Source of the DNA: Catenulispora pinisilvae
GTDB lineage: Bacteria > Actinomycetota > Actinomycetes > Streptomycetales > Catenulisporaceae
Assembly: GCF_015356865.1 (NCBI RefSeq)
Contig: NZ_JAAFZA010000011.1
Coordinates: forward strand, 33,476 to 97,475
Reading direction: 5' to 3'
DNA: 64,000 bases
Part shown: positions 43,692-52,352 of the stretch, piece by piece
How the letters are laid out: each line of letters opens with the position of its first letter
Position numbering within the stretch: the first letter of the stretch is position 1
Made by a program: the position numbers and the translations under genes
Notes under the pieces: generated by a model
What the model saw: only the letters and a program-made list of their open reading frames with translations
Told to the model about the DNA's origin: nothing
Databases searched by the model: none

Positions 43692-43695
43692 GGCG

Positions 43696-44487
43696 ATGGA
43701 GACGTCCACCGAACCGCAGGACTATGCCCGCGAACGGGCCGCGGCCCGCGCCGCCCTGGCCCGGCTCAGGAGGATGCCGTCCGAGGACCCCGAGTACGAC
43801 GGGCTGCGCGAGTACGTCATCGGTGAGTACATGTCCTACGCCCGCTACATAGCGGGCAGATTCCGCCAGCGCGGCGAGTCCCAGTCGGATCTGGAACAGG
43901 TGGCCTATGTCGGCCTGGTCAAGGCGGTCGACAACTTCGACCCCGACTACGGCGCGACGTTCCTCACCTACGCCACCCCGATGATCACCGGCGAGGTCAG
44001 GCGGCACTTCCGGGACACGTCCTGGGATGTGCACGTCCCGCGCCGGGTGCAGGAGAACGCCCTGGCGGTGCGGGCCGCGGAGCGGGAACTCACCCAGCAG
44101 CTCGGGGTCCCGCCGAGCGCCGGCGAGATCGCGGAGCGTCTGGACCTGTCGGCCGACGAGGTCGCGGAGGCGTATGAAGCCAGTGCCGCGCACTCCGCGG
44201 CGTCCCTGGACGTACCGGTGGCGATGGCCGACGGCGACGGCGCCAGCCTCGGGGACCTGATGGGCGACGACGACCCCGGGTTCGACCTGGTCGTCGACCG
44301 GGAAGCGCTCAAGCCGCTGCTCGCCGAGCTCGGGGCCCGCGACAAGCGGATCCTGCTGATGCGGTTCTTCCGGTCGATGTCGCAGAAGCAGATCGCCGAC
44401 GAGCTCGGGGTCTCGCAGATGCAGGTGTCCCGGTTGCTGACGCAGATCCTCGGGCGGTTGCGTGAGGGCGTCGAGGCCCGGCGCTGA
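43696..44487 (+). CDS. SigB/SigF/SigG-type RNA polymerase sigma factor
   Basis: 263 aa. Region 2 (YARYIAGRFRQRGESQSDLE, QVAYVGLVKAVDNFDPDYGA, TFLTYATPMITGEVRRHFRD), region 3 (HVPRRVQENALAVRAAEREL, LGVPPSAGEIAERLDL) and region 4 (LGARDKRILLMRFFRSMSQK, QIADELGVSQMQVSRLL) are all present. Belongs to the stress/sporulation sigma group released by partner switching. Preceded by its anti-sigma gene. Candidate targets with GTTT-N14/15-GGGNAT promoters occur in this window at 46225-46248, 56963-56987 and 56992-57016. Confidence 0.93.
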   Translation: METSTEPQDYARERAAARAALARLRRMPSEDPEYDGLREYVIGEYMSYARYIAGRFRQRGESQSDLEQVAYVGLVKAVDNFDPDYGATFLTYATPMITGEVRRHFRDTSWDVHVPRRVQENALAVRAAERELTQQLGVPPSAGEIAERLDLSADEVAEAYEASAAHSAASLDVPVAMADGDGASLGDLMGDDDPGFDLVVDREALKPLLAELGARDKRILLMRFFRSMSQKQIADELGVSQMQVSRLLTQILGRLREGVEARR

Positions 44488-44508
44488 GCGCGCCCGGCCG
44501 AGCTGCTC

Positions 44509-44533
44509 GTTTAGCGGGCGCCGAAGCGGTAAT
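44509..44533 (+). promoter_or_regulatory. Possible SigB/SigF-type promoter of the MEDS gene
   Basis: GTTT (44509-44512), 15 bases, GGTAAT (44528-44533). The -10 is only a partial match. Confidence 0.3.
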
Positions 44534-44669
44534 CCGTGGACGGTGCCCCCTGGCGACTTCGACCGGCGGGCGGGCCGGCAGGCGCGGGCCCGGACCGCGG
44601 GCCGACGCCCGCCGTCCGGCGAGTCGCCGACAACGGCGAACCGGTCAGTCGTCTGTGTGAGGTGAGAGA

Positions 44670-45662
44670 ATGAGCGGTCCCGCCTTCGCTGCTCAGGCCC
44701 CCGTTCCGGCGGAGTCGTTCCGCCACGAGGCCTTCCTGTACTCCGGCGACGAACACTTCGTGGCGGGCGCGACCACCTTCGTGCGCGGTGCCCTGGACGC
44801 CGGACAGGCCGTCCTGGTCGCGGTCGTCGAACCCCGCGCCCGCCTGCTGCGGCTCGCGCTGGGCCGGGACGCCGACCGGGTCGAGTTCCTGGACATCGCC
44901 GACGCCGGCCGCAATCCCGCCCGGATCATCCCCGCCTGGCAGGACTGGGTCGACCGGCACGCCGGCGACGCCCGGGGATTCCGGGGGATCGGCGAACCGA
45001 TCTGGGCCGGCCGCACCCCGAGCGAGATCGTCGAGTGCCAGCACCACGAGCGGCTGCTCAACACGGCCTTCGACGACGGCCCGGGCTGGTGGCTGCTGTG
45101 CCCCTACGATCTGGACGCCCTGCCCGGGCCGGTGATCGAGCGCGCGTACGCCGACCACCCCGGCGTGGTGGTCGGCGACACCAGGCGGCCGGGCTTGGCC
45201 GGTGCGCACTCCGGCCCCGGTTCGGCGGCCGTCGTGCCCGCCGCCATGCCCGCCGAACCGCTGGAGGACCCGCCGGGGCCGGTGTACGAGCTCGGCTTCG
45301 ATCTGGCGAGCCTGGGAACGCTGCGCGACCGCGTCGCGCAGTTCGCCGAGCCCGTGGTGGGCCGCCGAGGAGCCGCCAACGCGGTCCTGGTCGTCAGCGA
45401 ACTGGCGGCGAACAGCATCAAATACGGCGGCGGGGCCGGCATCCTGCGCCTGTGGCGCGACGTCGCGGCCCTGGTCTGCGAGGTACGGGACGACGGGGTG
45501 ATCACCGACCCGCTGGCCGGCCGGCGCCGGCCCTCCGTCCTGGTGGGCGGCAAGGCCGGGCTGTGGATCGCCAACCAGGTGTGCGATCTGTTGCAGATCC
45601 GGTCGGCGCCGGGACGGGGGACTGTCGTCCGGGCCCGCCTCGGCGGCGCCGGCGGGGCTTGA
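44670..45662 (+). CDS. MEDS-domain plus HATPase anti-sigma regulator
   Basis: 330 aa. N-terminal MEDS (methanogen/methylotroph DcmR sensory) domain (about 15-170: FRHEAFLYSGDEHFVAGATT, LVAVVEPRARLLRLAL, WWLLCPYDLDALP) and a C-terminal RsbW-type ATP-binding domain (about 210-325: LVVSELAANSIKYGGG N-box, VREDDG-like VRDDGVI, GGKAGLWIANQVCD). This pairing is common in actinomycetes as a ligand-sensing anti-sigma factor. Follows the sigma gene in the same direction after 182 bp. Its convergent neighbour is separated by a strong hairpin. Confidence 0.88.
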   Translation: MSGPAFAAQAPVPAESFRHEAFLYSGDEHFVAGATTFVRGALDAGQAVLVAVVEPRARLLRLALGRDADRVEFLDIADAGRNPARIIPAWQDWVDRHAGDARGFRGIGEPIWAGRTPSEIVECQHHERLLNTAFDDGPGWWLLCPYDLDALPGPVIERAYADHPGVVVGDTRRPGLAGAHSGPGSAAVVPAAMPAEPLEDPPGPVYELGFDLASLGTLRDRVAQFAEPVVGRRGAANAVLVVSELAANSIKYGGGAGILRLWRDVAALVCEVRDDGVITDPLAGRRRPSVLVGGKAGLWIANQVCDLLQIRSAPGRGTVVRARLGGAGGA

Positions 45663-45741
45663 GGTTCCGAGCTTGAGGTGTGCCCAGGCTTGAGGCGCCG
45701 AGCTTGAACTGCCGGGTCGGCGGCGGGGCTTGAGGTGCGCC

Positions 45742-45783
45742 AGCCGGCCCGGGCGGTGCTGTGACGCACTCGGTGCCCGGGCC
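45742..45783. terminator. Bidirectional hairpin between convergent genes
   Basis: Perfect 11-bp stem CCGGCCCGGGC / GCCCGGGCCGG with a 20-base loop. The preceding 45663-45735 contains four irregular copies of gagcttgaggt. Confidence 0.6.
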
Positions 45784-45807
45784 GGGGATATCTCATCTCG
45801 CGTGGGT

Positions 45808-46110
45808 CTACAAGTCGTTGATGACCCGGCGCAGTATTGCGCCCACGACGAGATAGAAGAGCGCCGCGATGCCGTAGTTCAGCACCACGTTGAGATCGTG
45901 GCTGCTGGGCGTGAAAAGGTTCAGGAACCAGGTCGCCAGCCAGCTCGCCCAGTCGCCGTCCGTGCTCACGATGTCGTTTCCACCGTTGGCGTTGAGCAGG
46001 ACGAAGACAATGTGCGCCACGATGATGACGGCGAGGATGACGGTCGCCAGGAAGACGAGGTCACCGGGCGCGCGTCGGTGGTAGAACCGTGTGCGGGTCT
46101 CAGTGGACAC
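45808..46110 (-). CDS. Small two-helix membrane protein
   Basis: 100 aa from the GTG at 46108-46110, with AAAGGAT upstream; the longer frame to 46275 crosses the promoter and is rejected. Two hydrophobic helices (about 18-40, LVFLATVILAVIIVAHIVFV, and about 68-92, VVLNYGIAALFYLVVGAILR) with a polar Asn/Asp-rich loop between. No function is recognised. The strongest SigB/SigF-type promoter in the window lies upstream, so it is probably a stress-induced envelope protein. Confidence 0.75.
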   Translation of the reverse strand: MSTETRTRFYHRRAPGDLVFLATVILAVIIVAHIVFVLLNANGGNDIVSTDGDWASWLATWFLNLFTPSSHDLNVVLNYGIAALFYLVVGAILRRVINDL

Positions 46111-46224
46111 CAGAGAGATCCTTTCTCGGCAATGGAATCGAAACCGTGTTGTTACGGTATCGGCGGAAGGAACACGGTCCCCGCTTTCAGTGGCCGATTC
46201 ATTGGTCGGCCGACTTCGGTCCTG

Positions 46225-46248
46225 ATACCCGGTCCACAGAAATGAAAC
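46225..46248 (-). promoter_or_regulatory. SigB/SigF-type promoter of the small membrane protein
   Basis: Minus strand GTTT (46245-46248), 14 bases, GGGTAT (46225-46230), an exact match to the stress-sigma consensus. 115 bases upstream of the GTG. Confidence 0.65.
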
Positions 46249-46299
46249 TGTGGATCTGTGCGTGAAGAAAAACAAGGCGGTGTGCGGTAAAAGCTATTC

Positions 46300-48030
46300 T
46301 CAGGACTTGGCGCCCCGGCCGCCGATGCCTTCCTTCAGCTTGGCGATGGCGAATCCCCACGCCTGATCGACCCCGGTCTTGGGCGGCAGGGCGATCTCCT
46401 CGGGATTGGTGACGACGTCCAGCAGGTACGGCCCCGGCGCGGCCAGCGCCGTGCGGACGGCGGCCTCCAACTGTTCCGGCTCGGTGACCCTGGCCGCCTG
46501 CATCCCCATGGCGGCGGCGACCGCGGCCAGATCGGGGTTGGCCAGTCCGGTGCCGAATTCCGGAAGCCCGCCCTGTTCCTGTTCGAGCTTCACCATGCCC
46601 AGCCGGCCGTTGTCGAAGACCACGAGTTTGACCGGGAGTTCGTGGGCGAGTGCGGTCAACAACTCGCCGAGCAGCATCGTCAGGCCGCCGTCCCCGCAGA
46701 ACGCGACGACCGGCCGTCCCCGGTCCAGCGCCGCCGCGCCCAGCGCCTGCGGGAGTGCGTTGGCCATCGAACCGAGGTTGAAGGACCCGATCAGGCGGCG
46801 GGTCCCGCGCATCGTCACGCAGCGCGCCAGCCAGACGGTGGACATGCCGGTGTCGGTGGTGAACACGGTGTCGTCGGCGGCGTGGGTGTCGACGAGCGTG
46901 GCCAGCGCCTCGGGCCGGATCCTGGCCTCGCTGTTGTCCAGCCGGGAGCGGACCTTGCCCAGCAGCCCGTGGTCGAAGTCCGGATCGGTCAGCCGGTGCT
47001 GGCGGCTCTGCCAGTGCTCGTAGTCCGAGCGTGCGCGCTCCAGGTGGGTCCGGTCTTGTTTGCCGCGCAGCCGCTTCAACAGTGCCGTGACGCTCAGGCC
47101 GGCGTCGCCGACGATCCCGACGTCCACCGGCGTACGGCGGCCGATGTGGTCGGCGTGGACGTCGATCTGCACGGTCGGGGTCTTGTCCGGCAGCCATTCC
47201 GGATAGGGGAAGTCTGTGCCGATCATGAGCAGGGCGTCGGCCGTCTCGAACGCCTCGCGGGTGGCCGGGTTGCCGATCAGACCGCTCTGGCCGATCTGGA
47301 AGGGGTTGCCGTCCTCCAGCCCTTCCTTCGCCTTCAGCGTCAGGACCATGGGAGCGGCCAGCCGATCGGCCAGTTCCAGCAGCGGATCGCGGCAGTCCCG
47401 GGCTCCGGCCCCGACGAGCATCGTCACGGTCTCGGCGTCGTCCAGGAGCCGCACGGCGCGGGTGATCTCCCCGTCGTCGGGGGTCAGGTGTGCCGGGACG
47501 CGGGTGATGTGCACGACGCTGTCCTTCGCCACCGCCGCCGAACCGATGTCGCCGGGCAGTGTGAGTACCGACACCCCGGGCTTGGCGTACGCGATCTGCA
47601 CCGCTTGTTCCAGCACCCGTGGCATCTGGCTCGCGGCGGTCACGGTGTGCCGGAAGGCGGCCACGTCACGGAACACCGCGTCGTTGTCGACCTCCTGGAA
47701 GTAATCGGCACCCAGTTCGGCCGACGGGACCTGGCCGCAGATCGCCAGCACCGGCGCGTGCGACTTCTTGGCGTCGTAGAGGCCGTTCAGCAGGTGCAGC
47801 GCTCCGGGCCCCACCGTTCCCATGCAGACCCCGATGGTCCCGGTGAGCTGTGCCTGGGCGCTCGCGGCGAACGCCGCCGCCTCCTCGTGCCGGGTCCCGA
47901 TCCACTCGATGCGCTCCTGCCGCCGGATCGCGTCCGTCACGGGGTTGAGCGCGTCGCCGACGACCCCCCACACGGTGCGTACTCCGAGGTCGGCCAAGGC
48001 GGTGACGATCTGTTCGGCGACAGTGGTCAT
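46300..48030 (-). CDS. Pyruvate oxidase/dehydrogenase-like ThDP enzyme (PoxB-like)
   Basis: 576 aa from the ATG at 48028-48030 with AAGGA 5 bases upstream. Three ThDP domains: Pyr domain with the Glu of RHEEAAAFAASAQAQLTG (about 46-63), central FAD/nucleotide-like domain (about 185-330), and PP domain with the ThDP motif GDGGLTMLLGELLTAL plus the FDN ending (about 430-460). Resembles PoxB, which oxidises pyruvate to acetate and CO2 with electrons to quinone; acetolactate synthase is the other relative. The C-terminus (VDQAWGFAIAKLKEGIGGRG) lacks the clear PoxB amphipathic lipid-binding helix, so peripheral membrane activation is uncertain. Confidence 0.88.
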   Translation of the reverse strand: MTTVAEQIVTALADLGVRTVWGVVGDALNPVTDAIRRQERIEWIGTRHEEAAAFAASAQAQLTGTIGVCMGTVGPGALHLLNGLYDAKKSHAPVLAICGQVPSAELGADYFQEVDNDAVFRDVAAFRHTVTAASQMPRVLEQAVQIAYAKPGVSVLTLPGDIGSAAVAKDSVVHITRVPAHLTPDDGEITRAVRLLDDAETVTMLVGAGARDCRDPLLELADRLAAPMVLTLKAKEGLEDGNPFQIGQSGLIGNPATREAFETADALLMIGTDFPYPEWLPDKTPTVQIDVHADHIGRRTPVDVGIVGDAGLSVTALLKRLRGKQDRTHLERARSDYEHWQSRQHRLTDPDFDHGLLGKVRSRLDNSEARIRPEALATLVDTHAADDTVFTTDTGMSTVWLARCVTMRGTRRLIGSFNLGSMANALPQALGAAALDRGRPVVAFCGDGGLTMLLGELLTALAHELPVKLVVFDNGRLGMVKLEQEQGGLPEFGTGLANPDLAAVAAAMGMQAARVTEPEQLEAAVRTALAAPGPYLLDVVTNPEEIALPPKTGVDQAWGFAIAKLKEGIGGRGAKS

Positions 48031-48091
48031 GGCGTCCTTCCTCATGTCGGGTACCGGTCCGGCCCAGAGCGGGCCGGCACCGTGTCGTCGG

Positions 48092-48268
48092 TCACCAGCG
48101 CCCGTACCAGCGGCGCCGACCGCCCGCCGCCTCCTCGCCGCGGCGGATACCGAACCCGATCAGCCAGGCGGCGAACACGATCACGGCGATGACCCACAGG
48201 GCGTGCGCCGCGAAGCCGAGGCCACCCAGAACAAGAGCCACCAGGAGAACCAGCAGAATGACAGCCAT
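48092..48268 (-). CDS. Small hydrophobic protein (58 aa)
   Basis: Starts MAVILLVLLVALVLGGLGFA; two packed hydrophobic stretches to about residue 42 and a basic, aromatic tail (GGRRRWYGRW). This is a common actinomycete family annotated only as hydrophobic protein and often stress-linked. 61 bases upstream of the PoxB-like gene, same direction. The upstream 48385-48406 has two copies of gcggataaa, which also occurs in the SigB-type promoter region at 56979. Confidence 0.75.
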   Translation of the reverse strand: MAVILLVLLVALVLGGLGFAAHALWVIAVIVFAAWLIGFGIRRGEEAAGGRRRWYGRW

Positions 48269-48534
48269 GACGTTGTATTCCTTTCCGCGGGCCGCCATGG
48301 AGCCGGAATCGGAGCCCGCTGAATCGTTGTGAAGCGTCCTTGTGGCTCGCGATGGACATCTCAAACAACACAGCGAAACCCGAGCGGATAAATCCGCGGA
48401 TAAACCTCTGGAGAAGATCGGGCGCAGGCGCTCGGACCTGCGCGCCAATGTCTCGTCATGCACGAGCCGAATGTATCGGCCCGGTCAGGACCGCGGATTG
48501 CGACTCCGATCCCGCGCGGCGGCGCGGTTCCGGA

Positions 48535-50781
48535 TCACGACCGTGCCGTCGGCGCTGCCGGAGCGATCGGCGGCAGCGCGGCGGCGACCGCCGAGGCGAC
48601 GGTGTACGGATCGCCCGTGGTGGTGGTCGGGTAGGAGTTCGCGGCGTGCGCCCACGCGTCGTCCATCGCGAAGAAGTCGATCGGCGCCGGGGCGGTGCCG
48701 GTGGACAGCGCGGTGTCCAGCGACGCGAAGTACGCCGACCAACGCTTCGCGTACAAGTCCCGGATGATCCCGGAGTACTCGCGGGCCGCGTAGTCGCGCA
48801 GGCCGTTGTCGTCGGCCTGGGTGCGCTCGCCCCAGGTCGTGATGATCGAGCGGGCGTCGTACTGGAGCCGCGCCCGCTCGGCGGGGTCGGCCGACCAGGA
48901 AGCGGTGCCGGCCAGCCAGGTGCCGGCCAGGAAGTGCGGGTCGGTCGCGGTGAGCCGGTCCAGGGTCGCCTCGTCGGTGTTCCATTCGGCGACCAGCGCC
49001 CGGAACGTGGTCAGGTCCTTGGCCGTGTAGGCGGCGTTGATCTGCGGAAGCAGGACCCTGCTTCGGTTGTCGAGCGCCTGCCGCGCGGTGTTGACGAGGT
49101 CGAACTTGTAGGCGGAGGTCGACCGCAACGCCGGGGCCACGTTCAGCAGGTCGTGCAACGCGGTCTGAACGGTGCTCGCGTCGTACCGCATCGCGTCGGG
49201 GGACCAGGACGCCGTGGTGGCGGCGGTCAGCGCGGGCCGGGCGGTGAACAGGCTGTCCTGGGGCTCGTCCCAGGTGCCGGCGGCCATGCTGTATGGGCCC
49301 TGACGCAGCTCGTCCCATGCCGCGGCGGCGGCCGGATCGGGACCGCCGTAGCGGGCGGCGGAGTAGTTCGCGAACCAGGCGGACTGGTCGATGGGGGAGC
49401 TCGACCAGGCCAGATCGGCGAACAGCGCGAAGGCCGCGGGGTCGGTGCCGGTGCCCTCGGGCATGAAGGCGATGCCCCGCTCCATGCTCCCGCTCTTGGT
49501 CAGCCACTGGTGGAACCGCGACACCCACACCGCGCTGTTCGCCCCGAACGTGTTCTTGCCACCGAAGTCCGGGATGGTGCCGAAGGCGTACGGCGTCCCG
49601 CCCCAATCGGACTCGCGGTCGAGGTTGTCATAGCGGTCCGACAACCCGTCGACGATCAGCATCCGGCTCTTGTCGACGCCGGCGAGCAAGGCGGCTGAAG
49701 GATTGCTCTGCCATCCCAGAATGACCCAGGTCGCATTGGGGTGGGCCTGCTCCAGCGCGGACTGGATCGCGGTCGCCGCGGTGGTGACGTCGATGTTGCC
49801 GGGCGTCCCGCCCTCCTGTAGCGGGTCCATCTTGAACATCGTGCTGTTCCCGAAGTCCGCCGACTGCGCGGCGTAGTAGGACGCTGCGACCTTGGCGAAC
49901 GCCGGATCGTTCGGATCCAGCCAGGACGGCCGGGTGAAGCCGACCCAGTCGCCGGGGGCTATGACGTTCGTGCCGGGGTTGCGGGCGGCGAAGTCGGCGG
50001 GGACCGTGCCGAAGTAGCCGGGCAGGACCGGCGTCATCCCGAGGGCCCGCAGCTGGTCGCATATCCGGCGGCCCAGGGCGGCCCGGGCGTTGATGAGCTG
50101 TGCGGAGACCGGCCCGTCGAAGCTGTCCATGTTCTGCATCAGCCACCAGGGCTGGTGGGCCGGCGACGGGATCCAGGACTGGAGATCGGTGGGGGAGTAG
50201 CCGAACTTCTGGAGCGCGTCGTAATACGGCTTCTCCGCGCCGACGGTCACCAGCATCTCGTTGATGCCGTGCAGAGCCAGCACGTCGATCTCGTGCTGGT
50301 AGTCGGCGAAGGTCCGGTAGGCGCCGGAATAGCCGGCGTCGGTGTCGTTGAGCGCGTAGCGGTTGGGGACGACCGCGGCGTCGGTGAACGCCGACGGCAC
50401 CGCCGGCAGCCTCGTGGGCAGCCGGGTTGTGCTGTCGGCTGGGAAGCCGATGTCCACGTGCGCGACGTTGCGCAGATACCAGCCGACACCGGTGAGCAGC
50501 GTGGCCGGGGACGTGCCCCGCACCGTGACGGCGCCGGCCCGGCCGGACACCGTGAAGGAGTCGGCGCCGGTTGCCGACCGGGGCTCGGCGATCAGCGAGA
50601 TCTGCCTCGCCTGCGCGGGCAGCAAGCGGTGCAGGCTCGCCACGGCGGCGCCGGTGTCGAAGGGTGCTGCTGCATGCTCAACTGCCGTGGCACTGGCCGG
50701 AGCGGCGATTGCGCCGAGGGTAGTCAGAGCCAGGGATACGATCCCGGCCATGGCTCTCACAACGAGTGGGATTCTTCTCAC
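48535..50781 (-). CDS. Secreted alpha-N-acetylglucosaminidase (GH89)
   Basis: 748 aa with a Sec signal peptide (1-32, cleavage near ASATA). GH89 marks: RYALNDTDAGYSGAYRTFAD, HGINEMLVTVGAE, WWLMQNM, then acid/base E323 in DPLQEGGTPG and nucleophile E442 in MPEGTGTDP, matching the two catalytic Glu of human NAGLU. Releases alpha-linked N-acetylglucosamine from mucin or heparan-type glycans outside the cell. It has no lectin domain. Divergent from a ROK regulator across a palindromic operator. Confidence 0.92.
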   Translation of the reverse strand: MRRIPLVVRAMAGIVSLALTTLGAIAAPASATAVEHAAAPFDTGAAVASLHRLLPAQARQISLIAEPRSATGADSFTVSGRAGAVTVRGTSPATLLTGVGWYLRNVAHVDIGFPADSTTRLPTRLPAVPSAFTDAAVVPNRYALNDTDAGYSGAYRTFADYQHEIDVLALHGINEMLVTVGAEKPYYDALQKFGYSPTDLQSWIPSPAHQPWWLMQNMDSFDGPVSAQLINARAALGRRICDQLRALGMTPVLPGYFGTVPADFAARNPGTNVIAPGDWVGFTRPSWLDPNDPAFAKVAASYYAAQSADFGNSTMFKMDPLQEGGTPGNIDVTTAATAIQSALEQAHPNATWVILGWQSNPSAALLAGVDKSRMLIVDGLSDRYDNLDRESDWGGTPYAFGTIPDFGGKNTFGANSAVWVSRFHQWLTKSGSMERGIAFMPEGTGTDPAAFALFADLAWSSSPIDQSAWFANYSAARYGGPDPAAAAAWDELRQGPYSMAAGTWDEPQDSLFTARPALTAATTASWSPDAMRYDASTVQTALHDLLNVAPALRSTSAYKFDLVNTARQALDNRSRVLLPQINAAYTAKDLTTFRALVAEWNTDEATLDRLTATDPHFLAGTWLAGTASWSADPAERARLQYDARSIITTWGERTQADDNGLRDYAAREYSGIIRDLYAKRWSAYFASLDTALSTGTAPAPIDFFAMDDAWAHAANSYPTTTTGDPYTVASAVAAALPPIAPAAPTARS

Positions 50782-50823
50782 GATGTCTCCTGCCCGTGGC
50801 GCGGCGAGTGGGTATCGTTCATT

Positions 50824-50836
50824 ACGAACGGTTCGT
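50824..50836. promoter_or_regulatory. Palindromic operator ACGAAC-G-GTTCGT
   Basis: Lies between the divergent GH89 and ROK starts. Flanked by a further half-site (CGTTCATTA at 50817-50825) and by GATAAT (50839-50844), a possible -10 for the ROK gene. Likely ROK binding site for both promoters. Confidence 0.6.
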
Positions 50837-50933
50837 TAGATAATCTGGGTGGACTAGACCGCTGTCAAGACCCATATTGGCGAGCCCTGAATTCAGATGC
50901 CTGAATCAGCCGAGCGAAGGAACGACGCAGACC

Positions 50934-52202
50934 ATGTCCGATCAGGTGGCCACCGGCCCGCACGTGCTGCGGCGGATCAACATCAGCGCCGTCCTGGGCG
51001 CCCTGCGCGCCGCCGAGGACGCCACCGCGCGGGTGTCCGACCTGATGGCGGCCACCGGCCTGTCCCGTCCCGCTGTGACCCGGGCGCTCGCCGCCCTGGG
51101 CCGGGCCGGGGTCGTGGCGTTCCTGGACGCCGAACCCACGGCGCTGGGCCGCCCGGCGGCCCGGGCGCGGTTCCGGGCCGAACTCGGGCACGTGGCCGGG
51201 ATCGACATCGGACCGCGCACCATGACCGTGGCCATCGCCGACCTGTCCGGCGCGGTGCGGGCCCACCGGCGGCTGGCCACCCCGCCGCAGCCGACCGGGC
51301 CGCGGCTGGTCGAGCTGATGCGCTCGGGACTGGAGGAGTTAGCACAGGAGGCGGGGGTCCCGGTGGGGAGCCTGTGGGCGGTCGGCCTCGGGACACCCGG
51401 AATCGTCGACCACGAGCGCGGCGTTGTGGTGGTCGCGCCGAGCATCCCGGGCTGGACCGGGCTGCCGATGCTGTCCGGGCTCCGGGACTGGCTGGGTTGT
51501 CCGGTGCTGATCGACAACGACGTCAACCTCGCGGTGCTGGCCGAACGGCAGGTAGGCGCGGGGGCGGCCGGCACGACGATGCTGTACGTCCACTGGGGCG
51601 AGCGCATCGGGGCCGGCCTCGTCGTCGACGGCAAACCGTATCGCGGCGCCTCCTCGGCGGCCGGCGAGCTCGGGTTCCTGGACCTGCTCACCCCCGTGGA
51701 CGACACGCCGCCCGGAGTGGCCGGCGGCCTGGGCCCGTTCGAGCGGCTGGCCGGAGCGGCTGAGATCCGGCGGTTGGCAGGGATCGATGACGGGACACTG
51801 ACAAGCGACCCCGCCGACCCCGCCGACCCCGCCGAGGCTGACCGAGCCGACGCTAACAGCACCGATCGCGCTGACCCCACCGACCGCGCCGACCTCCGGC
51901 CGTTCTTCGACGCGATCGCATCCGGAGAGCCCGCGGCCATGGCCGTGCTGGACCAGGTCGCGGGCCGCTTCGCTCGAGGCCTGGCCGCCATGGTCCTGAT
52001 GCTCGACCCGGGCCGGGTGGTCATCGGCGGCGGCCTCGCCCACGGCGGCGACGTCCTGCTCGACGCGGTGCGGCGGCGCCTGGAGCCGTTGCTCTTGGTG
52101 CCCTGCGAGGTGCGGCTGTCGGCACTGCGCGAGAACGCGGTGGCGCTCGGCGCGGTCCGCATGGCCCTCGATCATGCTGAGCAGCGGCTGACAGACATGT
52201 GA
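50934..52202 (+). CDS. ROK-family transcriptional repressor (GH89 partner)
   Basis: 422 aa from the ATG at 50934. Winged helix at about 12-65 (HVLRRINISAVLGALRAAED, LMAATGLSRPAVTRALAAL), then a ROK domain (VAGIDIGPRTMTVAIADLSG; GLGTPGIVDHERG; VLIDNDVNLAVLAERQVGAG). The zinc-binding CxCGxxGC motif of ROK proteins is not present; GLGPFERLAG stands in its place. A low-complexity Asp/Ala/Pro/Arg stretch (about residues 292-320, ADPADPAEADRAD type) is inserted in a loop. Probably senses N-acetylglucosamine or its phosphate and controls the divergent GH89 gene. Confidence 0.85.
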   Translation: MSDQVATGPHVLRRINISAVLGALRAAEDATARVSDLMAATGLSRPAVTRALAALGRAGVVAFLDAEPTALGRPAARARFRAELGHVAGIDIGPRTMTVAIADLSGAVRAHRRLATPPQPTGPRLVELMRSGLEELAQEAGVPVGSLWAVGLGTPGIVDHERGVVVVAPSIPGWTGLPMLSGLRDWLGCPVLIDNDVNLAVLAERQVGAGAAGTTMLYVHWGERIGAGLVVDGKPYRGASSAAGELGFLDLLTPVDDTPPGVAGGLGPFERLAGAAEIRRLAGIDDGTLTSDPADPADPAEADRADANSTDRADPTDRADLRPFFDAIASGEPAAMAVLDQVAGRFARGLAAMVLMLDPGRVVIGGGLAHGGDVLLDAVRRRLEPLLLVPCEVRLSALRENAVALGAVRMALDHAEQRLTDM

Positions 52203-52211
52203 CGGCGCCGC

Positions 52212-52274
52212 ATTTCGTCACGCCCCACCGACCCCGAGACGAAACGTGAATCGTCACTGTCCGCGTGACGAAAT
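52212..52274. promoter_or_regulatory. Inverted half-sites ATTTCGTCACGC ... GCGTGACGAAAT
   Basis: Perfect 12-bp inverted copies at 52212-52223 and 52263-52274, 52 bp centre to centre, upstream of the amidohydrolase. The same core is found before the TetR gene at 54718-54768. Confidence 0.65.
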
Positions 52275-52352
52275 TCGACCCGATTCCCTTTACACAGTGG
52301 GCAAAGAGCGACTATCGGCCGCAGTCCGAGGCGAGTGTGTACAGTCCTTATT

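Noticed and set aside
45663..45740. Small gene after the MEDS protein
   Set aside because: Only short gagcttgaggt repeats and stop codons in all frames.
46111..46275. Longer N-terminus for the small membrane protein
   Set aside because: It would contain the GTTT-N14-GGGTAT promoter; the GTG at 46110 has a ribosome site.
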